From assembly GCF_015694735.1 (NCBI RefSeq), contig NZ_JADQDP010000001.1:868001-932000 (forward strand): a stretch of DNA of 64,000 nt, in the 5' to 3' direction. Positions within the stretch are counted from its first letter, which is position 1; the number at the start of each line of letters is the position of its first letter. A model generated the notes under the pieces. It worked only from the letters and a program-made list of their open reading frames with translations. It was not told where the DNA came from and did no database searches. Shown here piece by piece: positions 48,901-55,989 of the stretch. The DNA is from Hymenobacter properus. Its GTDB lineage: Bacteria > Bacteroidota > Bacteroidia > Cytophagales > Hymenobacteraceae. The translations under genes and the position numbers were made by a program.

Positions 48901-51018
48901 TTATTTGAGCTGGTAGAGGTTGACCAGCGTCTTGATGTCGGCCAGGGTGCGCGTGGGCGGCGCAAAAGGGGCCGGAATGGGTTGCTTGGAAAATGTCTGG
49001 AAGTAGAGCACGCAGGCATCGCGCCACCACAAGGCCTCGCGCCGCTGGATGTCGAGCCGGGCCGTCACATCGGCGTGCAGGGCTGCGTCTACCTGGGGCT
49101 TCACGCTGGCCCAGCGCTGCTGCATCCAGGTCACGGAGTCGGCGCCGGTGTAGTAGCGGGTGGCCAGCTCGTTCCAGAGGGTGCGGCCGGTGCTGAGCGG
49201 CTGCCGCCAGCCCACGTGGTGGAACCAGAGCAGGTAGTTGAGCGGGCAGGTTTTCGGGTCGCCCCACTGCTGCTGCACGCCGGGCGAGTAGAGGCTGAGG
49301 GCGTTGGAGCCGCGAGCGGTGCGGTCGAAGCCCAGGCCCACGGAGTCGGCCTTGTGGTAATACACAGCAGTCCAATCGGGGCGGCCGGCCTCGGCCAGCC
49401 AAGGCTCGGGGCCGTAGTGAATGTTCTGGCCCATGATGTGGTGCAAACCCAGCGGCGTGGTGTAGCGCACATAGATATCGCGCGAGCGGTCCATCACGTC
49501 CACAATGGTGGCCACGGCCTGGGGCTCGCGGGTCAGGGTCATCCGGGTCCACTCCGTGGCAATGGCTTTCGAAGTCAGCGTGTAGTCCCAGGCCAGGCGG
49601 CCGAAGGCGTACCAGTTGGCCTGGCCCATGGGGTGGCCGGTCCAGTTGCGGTCGGAGCCAATGTTGGCCACGCCCGCGATGCCGCTGATGCGGTGCTGGT
49701 CGAGGCTGCCGTCCACCACCTTCGCCACCGTAGAGCCGGGGCCCTTGGTTTGCGTGTCCGAATCGAGGCACTCTTTGAACATCGGCGCCAAGTACACCAG
49801 GTGCGAGGCGAAGCCGAGATACTCCTGCGTAATCTGAACTTCGAGCACCAGCGGCGTCTTGGGCATGGCCCCAAACAGTGGATGGAAGGGCTCGCGGGCC
49901 TGAAAGTCAATCGGGCCGTTTTTCACCTGCACCAGCACTTTGGGCGCAAACGTGCCGTCGAGCGGCTTAAACTCTTCATAAGCCTGCTTGAACCGGTCGG
50001 CGCTGCCGGCCTTGTACACGAAAGCGCGCCACATCACAATGCCATCGTGTGCACCGAGGGCCGTGGCCAACATGTTGGCGCCGTCGGCGTGGGTGCGGCC
50101 GTAGTCCTGCGGGCCGGGCTCGCCCTCCGAGTTGGCCTTCACCAGAAAGCCGCCAAAATCGGGAATCTCCTTGTAAAGATCGTCCGACTTGGCGGCCCAC
50201 CACTGCTTCACCTGCGCGTCGAGCGGGTCAGAGGTTTTCAGGCCGCCAATCACCTTGGGCGCCGCCCAGAACACCGATAAGTACACCCGGATGCCGTAGG
50301 GCCGCATGACGCCGGCCAGCGCCTTTATCTTTTGAATGTATTCGGCCGTGAGGTAGCGGGCGCTGGCGTTCACGTTGTTGATGGCCACGCCGTTGATGCC
50401 GATGGAGGCATTGGCGCGGGCATAGTCGGTATAGCGCGGGTCGAGCAGCTGGGGCAGCTCGTACCATTTCCAGATGCTGCTGCCCGCGTAGCCGCGCTCT
50501 ACCGTGCCGTTGGGGTTGTCCCAATGGTTGAGCAGGCGGTACTGGATGCGCGGGCTGCTAGTCAGGTTCAGGCCCGCCAGCGGCTGCCCGGTTTGCACCT
50601 GCCGCAGCAGCGCATACACACCGTAGAGCACGCCGGCCCCGCTCCTACCCGTCACCACGAGGTTGCGGCCCTGCATCGAGATGCGGTAGCCGTCTTTGCT
50701 GGCGGCGCCTCCTGAAATGTTAGCGGAGGGGTCAATTGCGAGCAGAATACCGCGCTTGGCGCCTTCGGCTTTTGCCACCAGCGGTACCGGCTGCCCCAAA
50801 AGCCCCTGCAAGCCGCGCTGCAATTCCGCGGCGGCGGTCTTGAGCACCACATCCGAGCCATTGCTGCTGATGAACTGCGCAGCCGCGCGGTACTGCGTGC
50901 GCTGCGCGGCGTCGGCCACCAGGTCATACTTCAGCCACAGCCGGTAGCCGTCGTCGGCCCGGCAGAGGGGCGCGGCGCCAACGATTACCAACAAAAGCAG
51001 CAGTGACCGGAGCAGCAT
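48901..51018 (-). CDS. GH67 alpha-glucuronidase (copy A)
   Basis: 705 aa, signal peptide MLLRSLLLLLVIVGAAPLCRADDG. The GH67 catalytic motifs are intact: Glu in KANSEGEPGPQDYG, Asp in VKNGPIDFQAREPF and Glu in VQITQEYLGF. The C-terminal helical domain runs through RDACVLYFQTFSKQPIP. It is 27 bases from the SDR start and 22 bases from the uxuA stop, so it belongs to the LacI-flanking transcript, unlike GH67 copy B, which sits in the downstream transcript. It should release (methyl)glucuronate for the adjacent uronate genes. Confidence 0.95.
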   Translation of the reverse strand: MLLRSLLLLLVIVGAAPLCRADDGYRLWLKYDLVADAAQRTQYRAAAQFISSNGSDVVLKTAAAELQRGLQGLLGQPVPLVAKAEGAKRGILLAIDPSANISGGAASKDGYRISMQGRNLVVTGRSGAGVLYGVYALLRQVQTGQPLAGLNLTSSPRIQYRLLNHWDNPNGTVERGYAGSSIWKWYELPQLLDPRYTDYARANASIGINGVAINNVNASARYLTAEYIQKIKALAGVMRPYGIRVYLSVFWAAPKVIGGLKTSDPLDAQVKQWWAAKSDDLYKEIPDFGGFLVKANSEGEPGPQDYGRTHADGANMLATALGAHDGIVMWRAFVYKAGSADRFKQAYEEFKPLDGTFAPKVLVQVKNGPIDFQAREPFHPLFGAMPKTPLVLEVQITQEYLGFASHLVYLAPMFKECLDSDTQTKGPGSTVAKVVDGSLDQHRISGIAGVANIGSDRNWTGHPMGQANWYAFGRLAWDYTLTSKAIATEWTRMTLTREPQAVATIVDVMDRSRDIYVRYTTPLGLHHIMGQNIHYGPEPWLAEAGRPDWTAVYYHKADSVGLGFDRTARGSNALSLYSPGVQQQWGDPKTCPLNYLLWFHHVGWRQPLSTGRTLWNELATRYYTGADSVTWMQQRWASVKPQVDAALHADVTARLDIQRREALWWRDACVLYFQTFSKQPIPAPFAPPTRTLADIKTLVNLYQLK

Positions 51019-51040
51019 GGGTGGGATTGGGGAGGGAGGG

Positions 51041-52288
51041 TTAGGCGAAGGCGGCGGTTTCGGTGAGGTGAGCCGCTGGTGGCCCCGCTTCGGCTTCCAG
51101 GCTGCGCCGGATGCCGTATTCCAGCCCCCTCAGCTCGGCCAGGCCGCGCAGGCGGCCGATGGCGGAGTAGCCGGGGTAAGTTTTCTTCTTGAGGTCGTCG
51201 AGCATCTGGTGGCCGTGGTCGGGGCGCATGGGGATGGCGCTGGCCCCTTCGCCGCTGGCGGCGCGGCGCTGCTCTTCCAGCACCAGTTCGCGCACCACGG
51301 CGTACATGTCCACGTCGCCCTCGAGGTGGTCAGCTTCGTGGAAGTTGCGCGGGTTTTCCTCGTGCTTGGTAGCCCGCAGGTGGATGAAGTGAATGCGGGA
51401 GGCAAACTGCCGGGCAATGGCCGGCAGGTCGTTGTCAGCCCGCACGCCCAGCGAGCCCGTGCAGAACGTGAGGCCGTTGGCCGGCACGTCGCAGGCGGCA
51501 AACAGCGCCGCCAGGTCGGCGGCCGTGCTCACCACGCGGGGCAGGCCCAGCAGCGGATAGGGCGGGTCGTCGGGGTGAATGCAGAGGCCGATGCCCAGTT
51601 CCTCGGCCACCGGCGCCACTTGCTGAATGAAGTAGTGCAGGTTGGCGCGCAGCGCGGCCGCGTCAATGGCAGCGTACTCGTTCAGCAGGCTTTGGAAATT
51701 GGCCAGCTCAAACGCCTCTTCCGAGCCGGGCAAACCCAGCAGCACGGTGTTGGTGAGGGCGGCCACTTCCTCGGCGCTCATGGCGGCGAACTGCTGCCGG
51801 GCGGCTTCGGCCACGGCGGGCTCGTAGTCGGCCGCCGCACCGGGGCGCTGCAGAATGCAGAGGTCGAACACGGCGAAGTCCTGCCACACGAAGCGCAGGG
51901 CCCGCGAGCCGTCGGGCATCTCGTAGCTCAGGTTGGTGCGCGACCAATCCAGCACCGGCATGAAGTTGTAGCACACCGTGCGGATGCCGCAGGCCGCCAG
52001 GTTGCGCAGCGACTCTTTGTAGTTCTCTATGTATTGCTCGCGCGCGGGCAAGCCTTTTTTAATGGCCTCGTGCACCGGCAGGCTTTCCACCACGGCCCAG
52101 TGCAGGGGGGCGTGCGTGGCGTTGTCGGCTTCAATCAGCTGCTGGCGGGCTTGGATTTCGCTAACCGGCCACACGGCACCCACTGGCAGTTGGTGCAGCG
52201 CGGTCACCACACCGGCACACCCCGCCTGGCGGATGTCGAAGAGCGAAACCGGGTCGTGAAGACCGAACCAACGCATGGTGTGCAGCAT
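51041..52288 (-). CDS. uxuA: D-mannonate dehydratase
   Basis: 415 aa, cytosolic. It dehydrates D-mannonate to 2-keto-3-deoxygluconate. MRWFGLHDPVSLFDIRQAG, GIRTVCYNFMPVLDW, IGLCIHPDDPPYPLLGLPR and MRPDHGHQMLDD are family signatures carrying the metal-binding His, Cys and Asp residues. Translation may start at Met1 (52288) or at Met5 (52276). It is the first gene of the long minus-strand locus, directly downstream of the palindromic operator. Glucuronate isomerase, needed before this step, is not in the window. Confidence 0.96.
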   Translation of the reverse strand: MLHTMRWFGLHDPVSLFDIRQAGCAGVVTALHQLPVGAVWPVSEIQARQQLIEADNATHAPLHWAVVESLPVHEAIKKGLPAREQYIENYKESLRNLAACGIRTVCYNFMPVLDWSRTNLSYEMPDGSRALRFVWQDFAVFDLCILQRPGAAADYEPAVAEAARQQFAAMSAEEVAALTNTVLLGLPGSEEAFELANFQSLLNEYAAIDAAALRANLHYFIQQVAPVAEELGIGLCIHPDDPPYPLLGLPRVVSTAADLAALFAACDVPANGLTFCTGSLGVRADNDLPAIARQFASRIHFIHLRATKHEENPRNFHEADHLEGDVDMYAVVRELVLEEQRRAASGEGASAIPMRPDHGHQMLDDLKKKTYPGYSAIGRLRGLAELRGLEYGIRRSLEAEAGPPAAHLTETAAFA

Positions 52289-52453
52289 ACAGCAGTTAGG
52301 AAAAATTCAATTTGTGTTATATCCTGACCTTTTTGACCAGTGGATTACCGTAAAAGCGGCAGATAGGTAGCTCGGCCTATTTTTCATCGAATGTATGTAT
52401 GCACTCACCATTTTGATTCTCCCAAAAACGGCCAAATTTAAAAGAATTCGCAT

Positions 52454-52461
52454 CAAAACTA
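52454..52461 (-). promoter_or_regulatory. Probable -7 box of the uxuA/susCD promoter
   Basis: TAGTTTTG on the minus strand matches the Bacteroidota -7 consensus TAnnTTTG exactly. The matching -33 region, about 19 bases upstream, falls on TTTCC inside the 38-bp palindrome. A second exact match, TAAATTTG at 52440-52433, lies closer to the gene and has a poorer upstream spacing. Confidence 0.6.
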
Positions 52462-52494
52462 TCGGCATCGTTTCCGGAAACGATGCCGATAGTT
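52457..52494. promoter_or_regulatory. Perfect 38-bp palindrome, probable LacI-family operator
   Basis: Every base from 52457 to 52475 pairs with 52476 to 52494. The centre is ATCGTTTCCGGAAACGAT, with the CCGG core and AAACG half-sites expected for LacI/GalR-family sites. It lies exactly between the uxuA operon and the LacI-type gene and overlaps the promoter elements of both. Confidence 0.8.
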
Positions 52495-52501
52495 AACTTT
52501 G
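52494..52501 (+). promoter_or_regulatory. Probable -7 box of the LacI-type regulator gene
   Basis: TAACTTTG matches TAnnTTTG and begins at the last base of the palindrome, the mirror image of the minus-strand box at 52461-52454. A second exact match, TATATTTG at 52534-52541, beside a 12-bp palindrome at 52543-52554, could be an alternative start. Confidence 0.55.
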
Positions 52502-52612
52502 TGCTCCGCTGCAGAAAAAATATTTTTGCGCTCTATATTTGAGTGAGTACTCACGTGATGAGTCTTTAGCCAGGCACCCAACGCCCCATTTCTAAACCCA
52601 GTCCAATTACCA

Positions 52613-53791
52613 ATGATAACCTGCGTAAAATGTAAGCTTTCAGATTCGGTGTTGAAGGCGGGTTTCGTTCGGGGCCGGCAGCGCTACCTGTGCAAGAGTT
52701 GCGATTACCATTTCACCGAGGAGAAAAAGGGAGTCACGCCGGACCGGCGGCGCGCCCAAACCACCATCGGAGACGTGGCCAAGGCTGTGGGGGTAGCATC
52801 CTCCACGGTGTCGCGGGCGCTGAATGGGCACACCGACATCAGCCCCGTCACCCGCCAGGCCATTCTCGATGCCGCCCGCCAGCTCGACTACCAGCCCAAC
52901 CTCTTGGCCCAAAGCCTCAAGAGCCGCGAAACCCACACCCTGGGCGTGCTGATTCCGGACCTGGAGCGGCCATTTTTTGCCACGGCTGTGAGCGGCATCC
53001 AAGAGGTAGCCACCGAGGCAGGCTACCGGGTAATGATTTGTCAGTCAAAGGAATCGTACCGCACCGAAGTGAGCAACGTGCAAGCCTTGGTGGCCAGCCA
53101 GGTCGACGGCCTGCTCATTTGCCATTCGCGCGAAACCGAGAATTTCGACCACGTGAAGCCCAGCGCCTGCCGGGGCATTCCGGTGGTGCATTTCGACCGC
53201 GTAAGCAACGAGGTAGACAGCGCCAAGGTCATCCTCGATGACTGGAACGGGGCCTACAACGTGACCGAGCATCTCATTCAGCAGGGCGCGCAGCGCATTG
53301 CCATTCTGGCCGGGCCCGAGTCGCTGCTCATCAGCCGCAACCGCCTGGCTGGCTACCAGCACGCCCTCAAGCGCAACCACATGGCCCTGCGCCCGGAGTA
53401 TGAGGTGCACATCGAGTTCAAGCCTGAGGAAGCCGAAGCGGCCCTCGACGCCTGGCTGGCCCTGCCGGAGCCGCCCGATGCCATTTTCTGCATCAACTAC
53501 ACCAACGCTTTCGACTTGTTGGTGGCCCTGAAAAAGCGCGGCGTACGCGTCCCCCAGCAGATGGCCGTGGTCGGTTTCGGCGATGAGTTTATGGCCGAAA
53601 TGATTGAGCCCGGCCTCACCACCGTCGACCTCCACCCCTACCGCATCGGCCAGCAGGCCGCCCGCCTGTTTCTGGAACAGGTGCAACAGAAGGAGAACTT
53701 CCAGCCACGCACCTTCGTGATTTCCGGCGATTTAAAAATCCGGCAGTCGTCGCTGAAAGGCGAAGGCGACTTGTTTCGGTTGAGTATATAA
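52613..53791 (+). CDS. LacI-family repressor with N-terminal zinc ribbon
   Basis: 392 aa. Residues 50-100 are a standard LacI helix-turn-helix and hinge (TIGDVAKAVGVASSTVSRAL ... YQPNLLAQSLKS), and 108-380 form the periplasmic-binding-protein-like sensor domain (HTLGVLIPDLERPFFA). Ahead of them is a 45-residue extension with Cys4, Cys7, Cys27 and Cys30 (CVKC, CKSC), of the same type as the zinc ribbon at the start of IS1-family transposases. The gene is divergent from uxuA across the perfect palindrome, so it probably represses both itself and the xylan locus until a xylan- or uronate-derived ligand binds. The ligand is unknown. Confidence 0.93.
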   Translation: MITCVKCKLSDSVLKAGFVRGRQRYLCKSCDYHFTEEKKGVTPDRRRAQTTIGDVAKAVGVASSTVSRALNGHTDISPVTRQAILDAARQLDYQPNLLAQSLKSRETHTLGVLIPDLERPFFATAVSGIQEVATEAGYRVMICQSKESYRTEVSNVQALVASQVDGLLICHSRETENFDHVKPSACRGIPVVHFDRVSNEVDSAKVILDDWNGAYNVTEHLIQQGAQRIAILAGPESLLISRNRLAGYQHALKRNHMALRPEYEVHIEFKPEEAEAALDAWLALPEPPDAIFCINYTNAFDLLVALKKRGVRVPQQMAVVGFGDEFMAEMIEPGLTTVDLHPYRIGQQAARLFLEQVQQKENFQPRTFVISGDLKIRQSSLKGEGDLFRLSI

Positions 53792-53889
53792 GGAGGGCGG
53801 GTTTGCTGTATTGCGTTGTTCAGGCATAGGTCTTGCCTACCACTTTCATTTTTGAATTTGAAAAAATAGCCTTTTCATTTTGAAAAAAT

Positions 53890-53931
53890 ATTGCCCTGCC
53901 GAGCCTCGCGCCCGGCGGGGCAATTTTATTT
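53890..53931 (+). terminator. Rho-independent terminator after the LacI-type gene
   Basis: The stem ATTGCCC(T)GCCG pairs with CGGC(G)GGGCAAT (53890-53924) and is followed by TTTTATTT. An A-rich stretch precedes it, so it may also work in the opposite direction. It isolates the envelope operon from the regulator. Confidence 0.8.
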
Positions 53932-53985
53932 AATGCATTGTCAATCAATATGAAGAGATTAATACCACAAATTATTTTCTGATTC

Positions 53986-54001
53986 GGCACTGGTCTTGGC
54001 A
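53986..54001 (+). promoter_or_regulatory. Near-match to a sigma-54 promoter before the envelope operon
   Basis: GGCAC at 53986-53990 and TTGGCA at 53996-54001 resemble the -24 and -12 elements of sigma-54 promoters (TGGCAC...TTGCA). The spacing between the GG and GC pairs is one base longer than the strict consensus. It lies 33 bases before the ATG at 54034. No TAnnTTTG box was found here. Confidence 0.3.
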
Positions 54002-54033
54002 TTAGGTGGAGGTCACCAACCACACTTGCCGCC

Positions 54034-54729
54034 ATGGCCATTCTTGATAACCTCACCAAAGCCGCCAAAGACTTCTTCATCGAAGACGATGGAGCAGCCC
54101 GCGAAGCCTCCGCTCCGGCCCCGGCCACCGCGCAGCCCAGTCAGGCCGCTCCGCAGCCGGCCGGCCCGGCGCCCGCCGTCACCCAGGCCGAGCAGCGCCA
54201 CCTCGACCACATTGCCAGCCTGCTGGCGGGCGATGGCAAGGACTTTGGGGCCTACACCAAGATGGTGAAAAGCATGGCCGGCAGCGGCCTCACTGGCCCG
54301 CTGCTCTACCAGACGGCTTTCAATGCCTTCGCCGCCCTCACCGGCACCAACCAGACGGCGCTGCTGGCCTCGGCCGAGCAGCTGGCCACCAAGCTGGCCG
54401 ACGATCGGGCCCGCGTGCTGCAGCGCCACCGCGAGAAAATGGGCGAAACCGCTGATAGCAAAGCTCCGCCCGGCCCGCTGGCCCTGCTGCACCAACGCGA
54501 AACCCAGCTGCAAACCGAAGTGGCGGCCCTCACCGAGCAACTCGCCCAAAAGAGCCAGCAGCTGCGCGAAATCCAGCAGCAGGCGCAGGCCGAGAAGCAG
54601 AAAACGCAGGCCGCCCTCGCCTCCTACGAACTGGCCAACGCTGCGGCCGCGGCCGACCTGCAGGCCCACCGCCAGGCCGCCCAGAATTTCCTCAACCCCT
54701 CCCCTTCCACCCCTTCTTCAAACGCCTAA
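54034..54729 (+). CDS. Coiled-coil protein of unknown function, first gene of the envelope operon
   Basis: 231 aa, no signal peptide and no membrane segment, so cytosolic. After a short amphipathic start (MAILDNLTKAAKDFFIEDD) there is an Ala/Pro-rich linker (about 22-48). A helical domain (about 50-130, HLDHIASLLAGDGKDF) follows, then a long Gln/Glu/Ala-rich coiled coil (about 150-215, QLQTEVAALTEQLAQKSQQL). I do not recognise a family. It ends 4 bases before the PspA-like gene and is probably its partner; an adaptor role is inference. Confidence 0.75.
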   Translation: MAILDNLTKAAKDFFIEDDGAAREASAPAPATAQPSQAAPQPAGPAPAVTQAEQRHLDHIASLLAGDGKDFGAYTKMVKSMAGSGLTGPLLYQTAFNAFAALTGTNQTALLASAEQLATKLADDRARVLQRHREKMGETADSKAPPGPLALLHQRETQLQTEVAALTEQLAQKSQQLREIQQQAQAEKQKTQAALASYELANAAAAADLQAHRQAAQNFLNPSPSTPSSNA

Positions 54730-54733
54730 ACCG

Positions 54734-55729
54734 ATGAACACTTTGCTCACAACTACTTCTGATACCGACACCGGCCTCCCCAAGTGGCAGAAGCCGGAAA
54801 AGATGGCCGGGCGCGTGGTGCTCCTGGGCCTGGCCGGCGCGGCCGTGTACTACTGGGGCGTGATTCTGCCCTTCCTGGTCGACATGGTGTTCGACACTGT
54901 GAAGCTGGGCATTGGCCTCGGCTCGCTGTTCGTGCTGTTTTTGCTGGCTACCAACAAGCGCATTCAGGCCGGACTGTGGTACGCTGGGCAGCGAATTTTG
55001 CGAACTGCCGCCGGGATTTTCGTGAACACCGACCCCATTGGCGTGATGGAAGACTACATCCGCAACACCGAGAAGGAGGCCCGCAAGATGGACGCCGAGG
55101 TAACCAACATCGAAGGCGCCCACGAGCTGGTGAAGCGCAAGCTGGCCGCCAACGACGCCCAGATGAAGGAGTACCTCGCGCTGGCTAGCTCAGCTTCGCG
55201 CCAAGGCGAAAAGGACATGGCCGAGAGCTATGCCAGCCGCGCCGCCCAGATTCAGGACTACAACCAGCGCCTGCAGCCCATGGCCACTACCACGGCCAAC
55301 GTGAGCGTGGTGATGCGCCAGATTCTCAAAGCCGCCCTGCGCCAGATTGACGGCAGCAAGTTCAAGGTCAATCTGTTGAAAGACGAATACGCCTTGGTGA
55401 AACGCACTAGCTCCGGCATGCGCGCCGCCATGAACATTCTGCGCGGCGACCCCGACAAGAAGTACTTCTTTGACCTGGCCACCGACCGTGTGGCCCAGGA
55501 CATGGCCCAGCAGCTGGGTCAGATTAAGCAGGCCATGCGCTACTCGCAGGAGTTCGTGAAGGAGATGGACATCCAGAACGGCGTGATGAGCGAGAAAGGC
55601 CAGGCTCTGCTCACCAAGTACCAGAAGGGCGATTTCAACGCCGTGCTCAACGAAAAGCCCCAAGCCCCCCAATCCTTTTCCGCCACCAAAAAAGCCTCCG
55701 ACGATGCCTACGCTAGCCTGCTTGATTAG
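54734..55729 (+). CDS. Membrane-anchored PspA-like coiled-coil protein
   Basis: 331 aa from ATG 54734, just after the previous stop; the frame is open further upstream but overlaps the first gene. Two hydrophobic segments (about 28-53 and 57-75) are followed by a long helical region (about 95-300). This has the PspA/IM30-like layout: TDPIGVMEDYIRNTEKEARK, then a long helix with ASRQGEKDMAESYASRA matching the 'AL..GREDLA' turn of PspA. True PspA proteins lack the N-terminal membrane hairpin, so this would be a tethered variant at the inner membrane. The PspA link is by pattern, not by search. Confidence 0.7.
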   Translation: MNTLLTTTSDTDTGLPKWQKPEKMAGRVVLLGLAGAAVYYWGVILPFLVDMVFDTVKLGIGLGSLFVLFLLATNKRIQAGLWYAGQRILRTAAGIFVNTDPIGVMEDYIRNTEKEARKMDAEVTNIEGAHELVKRKLAANDAQMKEYLALASSASRQGEKDMAESYASRAAQIQDYNQRLQPMATTTANVSVVMRQILKAALRQIDGSKFKVNLLKDEYALVKRTSSGMRAAMNILRGDPDKKYFFDLATDRVAQDMAQQLGQIKQAMRYSQEFVKEMDIQNGVMSEKGQALLTKYQKGDFNAVLNEKPQAPQSFSATKKASDDAYASLLD

Positions 55730-55916
55730 CTTTTTGCTGGCCTGCGGCCTGGTAGGCCTGCTGGGTCACGCTGCCCCGACTGAACATGAGGCGGCGCATA
55801 GCCCGAGCATCTCGGCTACCCGCGTGATGCAGTCGGCCCAACGGAAAGGGAGCGCAGCTGCCGCCACGCTCCGCATCACGGCCAAAGTAGCCGATAGCAT
55901 TACGGCCAGCCGCTAA
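55704..55916 (+). CDS. Small exported protein of unknown function
   Basis: 70 aa. The ATG at 55704 lies inside the end of the PspA-like gene (26-base overlap, different frame), suggesting translational coupling. The N-terminus (PTLACLISFLLACGLVGLLGHA) is a signal or anchor with a possible lipobox (LLAC, Cys14). The rest is Ala/Ser-rich and polar. No homologue recognised. The overlap and position support a real gene, but its small size leaves doubt. Confidence 0.55.
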   Translation: MPTLACLISFLLACGLVGLLGHAAPTEHEAAHSPSISATRVMQSAQRKGSAAAATLRITAKVADSITASR

Positions 55917-55989
55917 TCAACCCATTCAAAACCAATCAATAACAATGCGCCCCAACCGGGCGCCCCACCCCTCTTTTGCCTTTACTAAA

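Noticed and set aside
48274..50280. Long plus-strand open frame opposite the SDR and GH67 genes
   Set aside because: It runs across two well-supported minus-strand genes and has low-complexity Arg/His/Val composition.
52613..52750. Insertion-sequence remnant at the start of the LacI-type gene
   Set aside because: The zinc ribbon is in frame and continuous with the helix-turn-helix, and there are no terminal inverted repeats, so it reads as a domain fusion.
53986..54001. Confident sigma-54 promoter
   Set aside because: The spacing between the conserved GG and GC is one base too long, so it is kept only as a low-confidence site.
53820..54128. 102-codon minus-strand open frame after the LacI-type gene
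   Set aside because: It runs through the terminator and into the first gene of the envelope operon on the other strand.
54323..54733. N-terminal extension of the PspA-like protein
   Set aside because: It overlaps the preceding coiled-coil gene out of frame. ATG 54734, four bases after that gene's stop, gives a sensible start.
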